A stretch of 64,000 nt of DNA from JBGQAS01 sp963699305 (GTDB lineage: Bacteria > Chloroflexota > Anaerolineae > Anaerolineales > Anaerolineaceae), in NCBI GenBank assembly GCA_963699305.1, contig OY969431.1, forward strand, positions 558,001 to 622,000. Reading direction: 5' to 3'. The position numbers and the translations under genes were made by a program. The stretch's first letter is position 1; every line of letters begins with the position of its first letter. The notes beneath the pieces were generated by a model that saw only the letters and a list, made by a program, of their open reading frames with translations, was not told the DNA's origin and ran no database searches. Below are positions 27,164 through 35,772 of this stretch, one piece after another.

Positions 27164-29281
27164 TTATTCTGACCTGATTTTCTTATAGAGAATCTGAATT
27201 GCCTTCATCAACTCGCCAGTGGTTTGAGATCCTCTTTCGTTCAGCTGAATGGAATACATGAACACATGCTTCCTGCATCTTCGAAGAAGTCCTTTTAGCA
27301 ATCCTGCCAACGCTACCTGGTTGTGATATATCTCATCGACATCCGTCCAATGCCGTCCAGCATCCCATTTTCGGCTCAATACATAAGGATGGGTCAGCGG
27401 TTGATTGACCCGCTCCCACCATCCTGGCGAGCCGATATCCAACCAATATTGATAATCAACCGATTTGTTTTGCATTAAAAACGAATATGCTGGCATGATC
27501 GAAACGAAATTCTCAGCAATGGAATCCCGGAAATTAATATATTGCGCTGCGATGACACCTTTGTTGACCATCTCGATATACGCTTTCCCTCTCTCTAAAG
27601 AAGATTGTATCGTTTTTGCTCCCAAGGCACGACGGAATTTAGCGATTGAATCAATCAAATGCGAGGTTATTGCAGCGGCTTCAAAATCATCGTGGAATCC
27701 GAAATTCGGTTGTGAGAGAACTTCACCAAAGATCAACGATACAAATGAATCCAACTCCAATGCTTCCTGGCTGCGATAATCAAGCAGCCAATTCCGGAGC
27801 AATTCGTATTTTTCGCCAATATGATACGTGATCCTGTTCTGCATATCAGGATTAATGCGGTCAAACGACCCCATGAATCCGACTGGGCTGGTAGGGCGAT
27901 AGATAATCTCCGTTAATAAATCAGCTCTTATTAAATCTCCATCTGTAAGAGTTTGCATGAACATTGTTCGCATCTCGTCCCGGGAAGGTTTGATATTCCA
28001 ATCAGGATGGGCAATTTTTGCTAATGTAAGCAAACAACGAACAGAAGGTTCATCACGCAACGAGCGGGATGGGCGATGCGATGTAGTAGAAATTCCCGAT
28101 AAGGAAAAAGCATGCATTAGTGAGAATCTCATCGAATCGCTTAGATATGGTGAAAGAATTGCAATCTGTATCGGAACAACACCATCATGAATCAATTTAC
28201 TGACATTCTTAACGACCTCAATGATCATCTCGGGAACAAAACGGCAATATGTAATTGAGATTGCTTCTTCAACAGCTGCTTTAACGGGAACTTGAAAAGG
28301 TTCTTTCTTCACTATGTCGGGTAAAATATTTTCCACTCTGGCGATGGATTTGGACATAACAAAAGAATCGGAAAAATGGATTTGATTGTCGCAAATATTT
28401 CCAAGATTATTACCGCCTTCAGCATCGGCACCAAGAAATGTACGGAAGCCGCCATCCGAATCATGAATCACTAAGGCTGATTGAAACGAAGGGATCAGGT
28501 CTAGCATGGCATCGTGGACAACAGGGACATCCTCATCTACATTTTCATAGATCAGGTGTGAGTAACGACTTTTCAAGTACTCTCGAAAAATAAAAGATGA
28601 AAGAAGATGTTTCAGGAAAATTTCCATCTGGAGCGAATAATCCAAGAGGTTGTTCTGCAAGCAATATTCACGAAACTGTTTTGCAGCAGCATGCGCTCGA
28701 TCGTAGATTTTGAGTTGAACCGGTTCCCCGATCCAGGCTGTTTTTAATCGTGAAGGGATCTCCGTGAAATCAAATCCAACCAAGGCTGCCTTGTTCATAT
28801 TATCCAATATTTGGCTAAATAACCGATTGCGATCAATTGCCAGGGTATCAAAATCACCTTCTTCAAGCATCGGTTCCATCACGGTTGCCATATAATATTG
28901 TGCATTTTCCATGGTCAGGAATGTGGGAAGGGATTTCAGATTCTTGAATCCACTCGTTCCAGCGATGATAGGCCAAAACAATCTCAACGAACGCTGTGCG
29001 AGTCCACCAAAAGTGAGCATATCCGGAAGCCCTCCCGGAGGAAGCGATTCTCGTTGAATGGCTTCCATATACGGTTTGCCCAACGTGCGTTGAGGAACAA
29101 GAATCAATACTTGATTTCCAGATAGTCCTTGTTTAATAAAATGGATCATCCGTGAGACAGCCGCGGTCGTTTTTCCAGTGCCAGCGGGACCTGAAAGAAA
29201 TATCCTGGATTCAATAGGCAGTTCAACCAAGGCCTGCTGGGGTTTCGAAAGATCCATTGGTTTTACTTCACCAGAGGACAT
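27164..29281 (-). CDS. AddB-like P-loop ATPase/helicase-related protein
   Basis: A 705-residue protein with Walker A LSGPAGTGKTTA (residues 29-40), a Walker-B-like segment HLIYENVDEDVPVVHDAML, and a C-terminal LLRRCRKHVFMYSI resembling the motif VI region of UvrD-type proteins. Other helicase motifs are weak, as in AddB/RexB subunits, where the second motor is degenerate. It has no nuclease domain and no Cys cluster. Its position directly before a UvrD helicase and a Fe-S nuclease suggests it is the second, Chi-scanning or structural subunit of the complex. Partnership is inferred from gene order. The start ATG lies three bases after the exonuclease stop. Confidence 0.75.
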   Translation of the reverse strand: MSSGEVKPMDLSKPQQALVELPIESRIFLSGPAGTGKTTAAVSRMIHFIKQGLSGNQVLILVPQRTLGKPYMEAIQRESLPPGGLPDMLTFGGLAQRSLRLFWPIIAGTSGFKNLKSLPTFLTMENAQYYMATVMEPMLEEGDFDTLAIDRNRLFSQILDNMNKAALVGFDFTEIPSRLKTAWIGEPVQLKIYDRAHAAAKQFREYCLQNNLLDYSLQMEIFLKHLLSSFIFREYLKSRYSHLIYENVDEDVPVVHDAMLDLIPSFQSALVIHDSDGGFRTFLGADAEGGNNLGNICDNQIHFSDSFVMSKSIARVENILPDIVKKEPFQVPVKAAVEEAISITYCRFVPEMIIEVVKNVSKLIHDGVVPIQIAILSPYLSDSMRFSLMHAFSLSGISTTSHRPSRSLRDEPSVRCLLTLAKIAHPDWNIKPSRDEMRTMFMQTLTDGDLIRADLLTEIIYRPTSPVGFMGSFDRINPDMQNRITYHIGEKYELLRNWLLDYRSQEALELDSFVSLIFGEVLSQPNFGFHDDFEAAAITSHLIDSIAKFRRALGAKTIQSSLERGKAYIEMVNKGVIAAQYINFRDSIAENFVSIMPAYSFLMQNKSVDYQYWLDIGSPGWWERVNQPLTHPYVLSRKWDAGRHWTDVDEIYHNQVALAGLLKGLLRRCRKHVFMYSIQLNERGSQTTGELMKAIQILYKKIRSE

Positions 29282-29283
29282 AT

Positions 29284-29868
29284 TTATTTTCTGTAATCCT
29301 GACCTGAAATCTTGTGTAACACAGCCCGGGCAAGTAATGCATCATCAATGGCGCGATGCGAATTTGGTAATGGAATCTGGAAGAATTCTCTCGCATCATC
29401 CAGTTTGAACAACCGGAAGGAACGATGAACAGGATCCCAGATATTACGATATTGACTGTATAACGCCATGATGTCGACAAATGAAAATGTCGGAACCCAA
29501 TTCAGATTGTACTTTTGGTGGCTTTGCTTCATTAGCCGGAGATCGAAATCGCTGTTGTAGGATGCAATGACTTTTCCATCCAGAAGGGGGCGGATTTGTT
29601 GCCAAACGATTGGCCAAAATGAAGCAGTTCTTACAAGGTCATCCCTAATCCCATGAATTCGAACGACTTCATCAGGTATCTTTTGTGAAGGCCTTACCAA
29701 GGAGTCATAGATCCTTGTTGCTTCCACGTCAATGATGGCGATCTCAATAATTTCATCTTTGAGAGAAAGACCGGTCGTTTCGGTATCAAGAAATAAGGGA
29801 AATTGCTCCAGAATCTTTTTTGCACGTTCAACTGCGGTTAATGATGGAGAATTAATGTTTTGTTCCAT
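29284..29868 (-). CDS. DnaQ-like DEDD 3'-5' exonuclease
   Basis: A 194-residue DEDDh exonuclease. Exo I is FLDTETTGL (Asp28, Glu30), Exo II SYNSDFDLRLM, and Exo III HRAIDDALLARAVL with the catalytic His and Asp. These are the proofreading or RNase T-like folds that cut 3' ends. It is the first gene of the DNA-processing island, three bases before the AddB-like ATPase. The ATG at 29868 is preferred over a TTG seven codons upstream because the upstream stretch overlaps the preceding lipoprotein gene. Confidence 0.87.
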   Translation of the reverse strand: MEQNINSPSLTAVERAKKILEQFPLFLDTETTGLSLKDEIIEIAIIDVEATRIYDSLVRPSQKIPDEVVRIHGIRDDLVRTASFWPIVWQQIRPLLDGKVIASYNSDFDLRLMKQSHQKYNLNWVPTFSFVDIMALYSQYRNIWDPVHRSFRLFKLDDAREFFQIPLPNSHRAIDDALLARAVLHKISGQDYRK

Positions 29869-29873
29869 GATCT

Positions 29874-30698
29874 TTATGGCAAAGCCCAAAGACGGATTTG
29901 ATCCAATCCAATCTGAAAATACAAGGTTTCTTTTCCGGCGACAAAGGCACCAAGTTTGGTAGCGGCACTATACGTGGCAAAGCTAATTTCCTGCAGTTGT
30001 TTGCCATTTACTAATAATCTGATTGTGCTTCCTTTGACCCATACACCCAATTTGTTTGTTTGATTTGAACCTGTGATGATAGCATCACTTGAAGTCCATC
30101 CAATAATATTGGTCTTTGAATTGTCAGTATCCCAGATCATCAACGAATACTGTCCACCACACGTGACAGAGTAATAATAACCATTACCGCTACCGTAATC
30201 AGGAGCGCGAAAAACGATTCCATATTGATCTGAACCACTGCAGGCACCGGTAATAAAAGTACCCTCAAGGTAATAATCTGATAATCCCCGATCTGTCATG
30301 CGCCAACCTTTTCCGCCAGAGGTTGTTTGACTAGTTAGAACCATCTTGCCATTGCTGATTTCAAAACGTGTGTACTCATCGGTAATCGGTGCATTCAAAC
30401 CAAAAGCGCTTCCATTGTTCAGATCACTAGTCCAATAAGGATTTCCAAGTGATTGAAACAAATCTGTTGAAGTCGGGGTAATACTGGGGGAGGGTGAAGG
30501 AGTGAGTGTTTGGGTGACGGATGGAGGAGCAAGAGTTTCACCGATGTCTGGATTTTCAATCGCCAAGGCTGTTTTAGTTTTTGCAACTGCGACACTGATG
30601 GCAATTTCTTCGGCGGCCTGATTAGAAGGTGATAAAGGAAAATTACAACTAGACAGAAAAAGAAGAATCAAGATCGCAAGTGAAATATTAGTTTTCAT
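29874..30698 (-). CDS. Lipoprotein with concanavalin-like (LamG/DUF1080-type) domain
   Basis: A 274-residue protein. Lipoprotein signal with lipobox FLSSC (Cys18), a Thr/Pro/Ser-rich linker to about residue 85, then a 180-residue beta-rich domain (FEISNGKMVLTSQTT, YYLEGTFITGACSGSDQYGIVFRA, LGVWVKGSTIRLLVNGKQL). The latter resembles the jelly-roll of LamG or 3-keto-disaccharide-hydrolase-like domains. Such domains bind carbohydrate on the cell surface. A GAGG Shine-Dalgarno lies upstream, with a TATAGT -10-like box further back. It ends six bases before the exonuclease start but is functionally unrelated to the repair island. Confidence 0.7.
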   Translation of the reverse strand: MKTNISLAILILLFLSSCNFPLSPSNQAAEEIAISVAVAKTKTALAIENPDIGETLAPPSVTQTLTPSPSPSITPTSTDLFQSLGNPYWTSDLNNGSAFGLNAPITDEYTRFEISNGKMVLTSQTTSGGKGWRMTDRGLSDYYLEGTFITGACSGSDQYGIVFRAPDYGSGNGYYYSVTCGGQYSLMIWDTDNSKTNIIGWTSSDAIITGSNQTNKLGVWVKGSTIRLLVNGKQLQEISFATYSAATKLGAFVAGKETLYFQIGLDQIRLWALP

Positions 30699-30774
30699 AT
30701 TAACCTCGGATGAACCATTTTACTATATCTAAAAATCCATGCTCAATTGAAATAAATCAACCTTAGCTTGATTG

Positions 30775-30780
30775 TATAAT
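30775..30780 (+). promoter_or_regulatory. Putative -10 box (TATAAT) just before the baseplate-J-like gene
   Basis: TATAAT overlaps an upstream in-frame ATG (30779) and ends 13 bases before the ATG at 30794, so the mRNA leader would be only a few bases. A TTGAAA lies 22 bases upstream, too far for a standard -35. Confidence 0.4.
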
Positions 30781-30793
30781 GGTATTTGAAAAG

Positions 30794-32278
30794 ATGAAGA
30801 CTTCAGTAATCGACATCGAAATTCATGATGACATTGGTTCTCTAAAGGATAAAATTCTTTGGAGTCAATCCAATCGGATATTGCTGGTTGCTTCACCCCA
30901 TACAAAACTATTACAAAGAAAGACCGACCAAATATTACTTAAAAGGCACGCCAACCGGCTTGGTGCACAATTGGCTTTAGTTACGTTTCATGCGGCGGCA
31001 ATTGAGATTGCCAACGATTTGAAAATACCCGTCTTTACCTCAATCCGGAAAGCACAATACGAAAATTGGCACGCCGATCAACGGATGAAGAACGATCTTT
31101 TTTTGAGAGGAACGCACAAGAAAATAACCAGGAAAACAGGTTTTCGAAATCATCAAACTGAAAATGTGAACCCCCGTTTATCAATGGCGATCTTCTTTAT
31201 TGGTGTAACTGTTCCGTTAATATTAGCATTGTGTCTTGCTCCCAAAGCCAAAATCACAATTCCGGATGATGTGCAACTTCAGAAAGAAGATATTCAATTG
31301 TCAATCAGTCCGCAAGCTGGTGGATCTTCTACAATCCTCCAGCCCCAGATATTAACTGAGACGATAGAAGAATCTATCATTTCGATAGCTTCTGGAAAGA
31401 TTACAATTTCAGATAAAGCTGCCACCGGAACTGTGCATTTTACCAATCTTACCGAAAACGCCACTCTGGTACCCAAAGGAACTATTGTCAGAACCAATGA
31501 TCCTTTAAGAACCGAATTCATCAGCACAGAAGATGCTTTTATTGCAGGAGGTGTGGGTAAATCAGCGGATTGCCTTGTTCGAGCAGTTATTCCTGGGGAG
31601 AGGGGAAACATTGCCAGTCAGACTATCCATTTTGTCGAAGGACCATTATCGACTGAAATCAGCGTAGTAAACCTGCAGCCTATGCTCGGTGGAACAGTTA
31701 TTGAAATAAATGCAGTGAGTCAAGAAGACTTGACGAATTCCAGATCTCTGCTCGAAACCAAGCTGGCACAATCTGCTCTTGATGCTTTCCAGGAAAAGAT
31801 CACGGAGAATAATCAATTATTGACGAGCACTCTCAGTATGCAATCAGAAATTGAGTCAATTACACCCGGTCTCGATCAACCTGCAGATTATTTTATTCTT
31901 TCATTAAAAAGCACTTTCACTATTTGGTCCTATTCCAAGGAAGAGCTCACTGACCTCGTAAACACGATGATGGACCTGACTCTTGAAGAAGGATTTTCTG
32001 CGAATCCTAAATCAATACAATTTCCATCTATTAATCAAATAACAAATAAAATGGACAAGAAAATTGAATTACGTTTAGAAGTAGAGAGAGAAATACGAAA
32101 GGATTTACTCAGTGCGATTTTGAACCTTGATTTAGCAGGAGAATCAAAGTCAAAAGCGGTCAGCCAAATAGAAAAAATAGTGAATACAAAAAATGCAACA
32201 AAGGTAGAAATAATACCTGCGTGGTGGCCGTGGATGCCACTTCTTCCATCGCGAATTTCTGCAGGATATCAAGAATGA
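30794..32278 (+). CDS. Membrane-anchored protein with baseplate J/gp47-like repeats
   Basis: About 494 residues. The N-terminal 130 residues look cytoplasmic and Rossmann-like (ILLVASPHTKLLQRKTDQILLKR is basic). One membrane helix (MAIFFIGVTVPLILALCLAP) follows, then a beta-rich outer region. In it, TGTVHFTNLTENATLVPKGTIV and AVIPGERGNIAS resemble the baseplate J/gp47 segment that automated annotation assigns to Chloroflexota homologues. There are no phage genes nearby, so it is not a prophage remnant. Its stop overlaps the ruvX start (ATGA), and ruvX overlaps mltG, so it is co-transcribed with a cell-wall gene. I do not recognise a function. The start at 30794 is chosen because the ATG at 30779 lies within a -10-like box. 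Confidence 0.55.
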   Translation: MKTSVIDIEIHDDIGSLKDKILWSQSNRILLVASPHTKLLQRKTDQILLKRHANRLGAQLALVTFHAAAIEIANDLKIPVFTSIRKAQYENWHADQRMKNDLFLRGTHKKITRKTGFRNHQTENVNPRLSMAIFFIGVTVPLILALCLAPKAKITIPDDVQLQKEDIQLSISPQAGGSSTILQPQILTETIEESIISIASGKITISDKAATGTVHFTNLTENATLVPKGTIVRTNDPLRTEFISTEDAFIAGGVGKSADCLVRAVIPGERGNIASQTIHFVEGPLSTEISVVNLQPMLGGTVIEINAVSQEDLTNSRSLLETKLAQSALDAFQEKITENNQLLTSTLSMQSEIESITPGLDQPADYFILSLKSTFTIWSYSKEELTDLVNTMMDLTLEEGFSANPKSIQFPSINQITNKMDKKIELRLEVEREIRKDLLSAILNLDLAGESKSKAVSQIEKIVNTKNATKVEIIPAWWPWMPLLPSRISAGYQE

Positions 32279-32715
32279 TTTCAGTGCTCAGAGTACTTGG
32301 CATAGATCCCGGGGAAAAAAGAATTGGAATCGCAATTTCCGATGAAAGCGGGACAATCGCAAATCCTATCGGAGTCATCACTCATGTTACACGTGATAAG
32401 GACGCCGAGGAAATCATCCGTATGTGTAAGGAAAGGGGGGCAGGTATTATTATTATTGGGTGTGCTTTAGGGATTGAAAATGAAATCTCGTTTACAGGTA
32501 GAAAGTCTATCCGTTTGGCAGACAAAATCCACCAATTATCTACGATTCCGGTGCTACTTTGGGATGAAAGCGACTCGACCAGGATTGCCAGAGAAACCCG
32601 ACGCGAAATGCACATTAAAAAAGGTCAGCGATCGGGACATCAGGATGATCTAGCAGCGGCTATTATTTTGCAAAGTTATCTGGATTCCAATGATAAAAAA
32701 GGTTTGGACTCATGA
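32275..32715 (+). CDS. ruvX: Holliday-junction resolvase-like RuvX (YqgF)
   Basis: A 146-residue RNase H-fold protein: LRVLGIDPGEKRIGIAISDE at the N-terminus with the first catalytic Asp (residue 11), GIIIIGCALGIE, LLWDESDST with the second acidic residue, and SGHQDDLAAAIILQSYL with the last. YqgF proteins resolve junctions or process the 5' end of pre-16S rRNA. The start is the ATG at 32275, overlapping the previous stop in ATGA; a longer frame from 32221 lies inside that gene. It overlaps mltG by four bases, and the ruvX-mltG neighbourhood is conserved in many bacteria. Confidence 0.9.
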   Translation: MISVLRVLGIDPGEKRIGIAISDESGTIANPIGVITHVTRDKDAEEIIRMCKERGAGIIIIGCALGIENEISFTGRKSIRLADKIHQLSTIPVLLWDESDSTRIARETRREMHIKKGQRSGHQDDLAAAIILQSYLDSNDKKGLDS

Positions 32716-33848
32716 AATCGTCGCGGTCTTCATGTCTCGTTAAAATCCTTATTCTTACTTTTATTGCTCTCATTTTTGTGACATTGTTATATGCCATTCT
32801 GATTTTCTTCCCCCAACAGGCGAGGGCCTTATATGGTAATGCAGATCCCAATCTTTCCCTTATTGATCGGATCACTTACTCGATAAACCTCGTTTTTCAA
32901 CAGCAGTCTTTACTGCAAACTCATCCAAGAACTGATCAAGTATCTGAATTTGATGTGTCTTCTGGGGAGACTGTTAATTCGATTTCATTACGACTTGAAC
33001 AACAAGGATTAATCCCCAATGCAGAAAGCTTTCGCGACTTCTTAATTTATTCAGGGACAGACCGTACATTACAGTCAGGCAGCTACCAAATTACTTCGGA
33101 TATGAACACTGTTGCGATAGCCCGTTTAATGCAAGATGCAACACCGCATGAAGTTACATTTACTATACTCGCCGGGTGGAGGGCGGAAGAAATTGGAAAT
33201 TCGTTGTCAACTTCGGGTTTGGGATTCTCGAGTGAAGATTTTCTGGCAATTGTGCAAAATCCAACGACAATTCAGGTACCATCCTTAATCGTAAACCAAA
33301 ACACGCTGGAGGGATATCTTTTCCCCGGAGAATATACGTTAGCTCGTGACATTTCGCCGGAAACCATGATCAATCAAATATTATCCAAGTTTACTGAATC
33401 TATCTCCTCCAGCATGCTGGAGGCTTATCAGCAAAGGGGTCTTTCTCTCAACAATGCGGTTGTTCTGGCTTCAATGATACAACGTGAAGCTATGCATGAA
33501 GAAGAAATGCCCCTGATAGCATCAGTATTTTTCAACCGGCTGACAGCAGGAATGAAATTGGATAGTGATCCAACCGTTCAATATGCAATAGGTTTTTACC
33601 AACCACAAGATACATGGTGGAAGAACCCCTTGCAATGGGATGATTTGCAAATTGACTCCCCTTTTAATACATACCGATACACGGGGCTGCCACCAGCGGC
33701 TATTTGCGAGCCGGGAATGGCCGCGTTACTGGCTATAGCGACACCGACTGAAAGCCCATATTTTTATTTCAGGGCAGCGTGTGATGGAACAGGTAACCAT
33801 CAATTTTCGATAACATATGAAGAACATGTGGAAAAAGAATGCCCATAA
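32712..33848 (+). CDS. mltG: Endolytic murein transglycosylase MltG
   Basis: A 378-residue inner-membrane enzyme with one N-terminal helix (residues 9-32). A LysM-like segment follows (FDVSSGETVNSISLRLEQQG), then the YceG catalytic domain. LEGYLFPGEYTL, VVLASMIQREA with catalytic Glu259, FFNRLTAGMKLDSDPTVQYA and SPFNTYRYTGLPPAAICEPG are family hallmarks. It cuts nascent glycan strands and sets their length. The usual ending DGSGGHxF is DGTGNHQFSITYEEH here. It overlaps ruvX by ATGA. Confidence 0.94.
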   Translation: MKSSRSSCLVKILILTFIALIFVTLLYAILIFFPQQARALYGNADPNLSLIDRITYSINLVFQQQSLLQTHPRTDQVSEFDVSSGETVNSISLRLEQQGLIPNAESFRDFLIYSGTDRTLQSGSYQITSDMNTVAIARLMQDATPHEVTFTILAGWRAEEIGNSLSTSGLGFSSEDFLAIVQNPTTIQVPSLIVNQNTLEGYLFPGEYTLARDISPETMINQILSKFTESISSSMLEAYQQRGLSLNNAVVLASMIQREAMHEEEMPLIASVFFNRLTAGMKLDSDPTVQYAIGFYQPQDTWWKNPLQWDDLQIDSPFNTYRYTGLPPAAICEPGMAALLAIATPTESPYFYFRAACDGTGNHQFSITYEEHVEKECP

Positions 33849-33871
33849 ATTAAAAACCGGGAGGTTTTGAA

Positions 33872-34612
33872 ATGTCTGTTTTGGGAATTGACTTCGGAGG
33901 ATCCGGGATCAAAGGTGCAATTGTAGATATCGACAATGGCCGATTGATGACGGAGAGAAAACGGCTGCCGACCCCAGGAAAGGGAAAACCAAACCAAGTG
34001 GCAGAAGTGGTGAAAGAAATTGTAGATCATTTTGCATGGGATGGACTGATTGGATTTGGATATCCCGGAGTTGTTCGGAAAGGGGTTGCAATTTCCGCTG
34101 CAAATATCTCCTTGCGTTGGGTGGGTGTGAATATAAACGACATGCTGACCAAATTCACGGACTGTTCTGTGTATTCCATCAATGATGCTGATGCTGCGGG
34201 TATCGCTGAGATGACATTCGGAGCTGGCAGGGAAGTGAAAAAAGGGGTTGTGATGATGTTAACCTTGGGTACGGGTATCGGTTCAGCAATTTTTGTTGAC
34301 GGTAATTTATTACCGAACACTGAATTTGGGCATTTTCAAATTCGTGGAAAGGATGCAGAAAAACGTGCATCGGATGCAATCCGGAAAAAGAAAGAATTAA
34401 GTTGGGAACAATGGTCTAAGCGTTTACAGGAATATTTAAATTGGATAGAATTTCTTATTCCACCGGATTTGTTCATTTTAGGCGGCGGGGTGAGTAAGGA
34501 TGCGGAATCTTTCTTGCCCTTCTTAAAGACCAAAGCTAAAATTGTCCCAGCACAATTTCTTAATGAAGCTGGTATTGTTGGAACAGCTTTGTTTGCCAAC
34601 AGTATGAAATAA
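33872..34612 (+). CDS. ppgK: Polyphosphate glucokinase (ROK family)
   Basis: A 246-residue ROK kinase that phosphorylates glucose using polyphosphate (and often ATP). The phosphate-1 motif is LGIDFGGSGIKGA. The basic TPGKGKPN segment, NDADAAG, MLTLGTGIGSA and EFGHFQIRGKDAEKRAS are characteristic of PpgK rather than of ATP-glucokinases. The length is right for the family. A GGGAGG Shine-Dalgarno precedes the start. It would channel glucose from the GH13 and MalQ reactions into glucose-6-phosphate at the cost of polyphosphate. Followed by a bidirectional terminator. Confidence 0.9.
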   Translation: MSVLGIDFGGSGIKGAIVDIDNGRLMTERKRLPTPGKGKPNQVAEVVKEIVDHFAWDGLIGFGYPGVVRKGVAISAANISLRWVGVNINDMLTKFTDCSVYSINDADAAGIAEMTFGAGREVKKGVVMMLTLGTGIGSAIFVDGNLLPNTEFGHFQIRGKDAEKRASDAIRKKKELSWEQWSKRLQEYLNWIEFLIPPDLFILGGGVSKDAESFLPFLKTKAKIVPAQFLNEAGIVGTALFANSMK

Positions 34613-34636
34613 AAGGAGCAAATCTGCTCCTTTTAT
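34609..34636. terminator. Bidirectional terminator between ppgK and ferredoxin gene
   Basis: Perfect twelve-base stem ATAAAAGGAGCA / TGCTCCTTTTAT with loop AATC. The stem includes the last bases of the ppgK stop. The A/T-rich stem base provides a U-tract in both directions. Confidence 0.85.
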
Positions 34637-34643
34637 GATCTCA

Positions 34644-35051
34644 TCAAATGCTCTGGTAACCAGGTCCAGTATTAAAGAAATCTGTGTTCAATTGGATGGC
34701 AGGGGAAAGATCAACGCGGTCACCAGCGATTAGTTTACGGGTAGCTGGAAGTCGTACGGTTTTATTATTGAAATCCTTGATTTCAGAAATTTGATCAAAT
34801 CCGGGGGTCCCGACCGGAGCACAGAGTAATTCGCCACCTTTGGCATAATATGCTACAGGCACTTCGTCCAAGGGATAAATGGCTTTATATGGGCATTCCC
34901 TGATACATGCCCCACAATCGATGCATGTTTCGGGATCGATATAAAATAAGGGATATTGATCCGGAGGATTACCTGCTACGATGCAATCGACAGGACATAC
35001 ATTTACACAACCGCCATCTCTTACACAAAGGCTAGTGATTACATGCGTCAT
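34644..35051 (-). CDS. Dicluster ferredoxin (7Fe/8Fe type)
   Basis: A 135-residue ferredoxin from the ATG at 35051; a longer frame from 35183 runs into the superoxide dismutase gene and adds no ferredoxin sequence. The N-terminal ligands are in LCVRDGGCVNVCPVDCI and the second cluster in CIDCGACIRECPYKAI. The 60-residue tail (AGDRVDLSPAI) is longer than in minimal ferredoxins. It carries low-potential electrons in the cytoplasm; partner enzymes are not in the window. It starts 20 bases after the sod stop, so the two are probably co-transcribed. Confidence 0.88.
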   Translation of the reverse strand: MTHVITSLCVRDGGCVNVCPVDCIVAGNPPDQYPLFYIDPETCIDCGACIRECPYKAIYPLDEVPVAYYAKGGELLCAPVGTPGFDQISEIKDFNNKTVRLPATRKLIAGDRVDLSPAIQLNTDFFNTGPGYQSI

Positions 35052-35070
35052 AATGTTTTTTCTCAATCCA

Positions 35071-35676
35071 TTATTGCTCAAATCGGGCAGCAGCTTTTTT
35101 CCAGTCAATAATCTGCCAGATATTGGATAAATATTCCGCACGCCGGTTTTGATATTTAAGATAATAGGCATGTTCCCAGACATCCACAGCGATGATCGGA
35201 GTCAACCCATCGGAAAGAGGTGAATCCTGGTTGGCGGTTGAATGAATTAATAGGCTACCATCCGATTTTTTGCTCAACCATGCCCATCCGCTGCCAAAGC
35301 GTCCAAGCCCGGCTTTTTCCATTTGTTCTTTGAATGCTGCCATCCCAGTGAACGATTTGTTGATGGCTTCTACAAGTTTACCGGCAGGTTCCGATTTTCC
35401 GACGGGATTCAGACTTTCCCAAAAAAGGATGTGGTTGTAGTATCCACCACCATTATTTTTAACAGCAGTGCGGATTTCTTCCGGGATTTGGTCCAGCTTT
35501 GACAGGATCTGTTCAACTTTCCACTCATAGAAATTCGGAAATTTTTCCAAAGCTGTATTTAAGTTTTTAGTATAGGTTGCGTGATGCTTTGAATAGTGGA
35601 TCTCGACTGTCAGTGCATCCATCACCGGTTCCAAATCTTTATAACCAAAAGTTAAAGCAGGTAATTCAAATGCCAT
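35071..35676 (-). CDS. sodA: Superoxide dismutase, Mn-type
   Basis: A 201-residue Fe/Mn superoxide dismutase. Metal ligands: His27 in VEIHYSKHHATY, His in GGGYYNHILFW, and Asp/His in VDVWEHAYYLKYQN. The Gly-rich GGGYYNH together with Gln in STANQDSPL matches the manganese class, whereas iron enzymes have Gln in the earlier position. The start at 35676 follows a GGAGG; the frame from 35688 includes that ribosome site. It detoxifies superoxide in the cytoplasm, which suggests at least occasional oxygen exposure. Confidence 0.93.
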   Translation of the reverse strand: MAFELPALTFGYKDLEPVMDALTVEIHYSKHHATYTKNLNTALEKFPNFYEWKVEQILSKLDQIPEEIRTAVKNNGGGYYNHILFWESLNPVGKSEPAGKLVEAINKSFTGMAAFKEQMEKAGLGRFGSGWAWLSKKSDGSLLIHSTANQDSPLSDGLTPIIAVDVWEHAYYLKYQNRRAEYLSNIWQIIDWKKAAARFEQ

Positions 35677-35772
35677 TTTTTCCTCCATTTTTTGTTACAT
35701 AATCGACTATTAAAATTGTAACGTTCAGGAAAATGAAAGTCAATCAGAGAATTGTAAGAATAATTGCTTATA

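Noticed and set aside
30794..32278. Prophage or tail-like injection locus
   Set aside because: Only a single baseplate-J-like gene is present, with a membrane helix, embedded between housekeeping genes; no other tail, capsid, portal or integrase genes.
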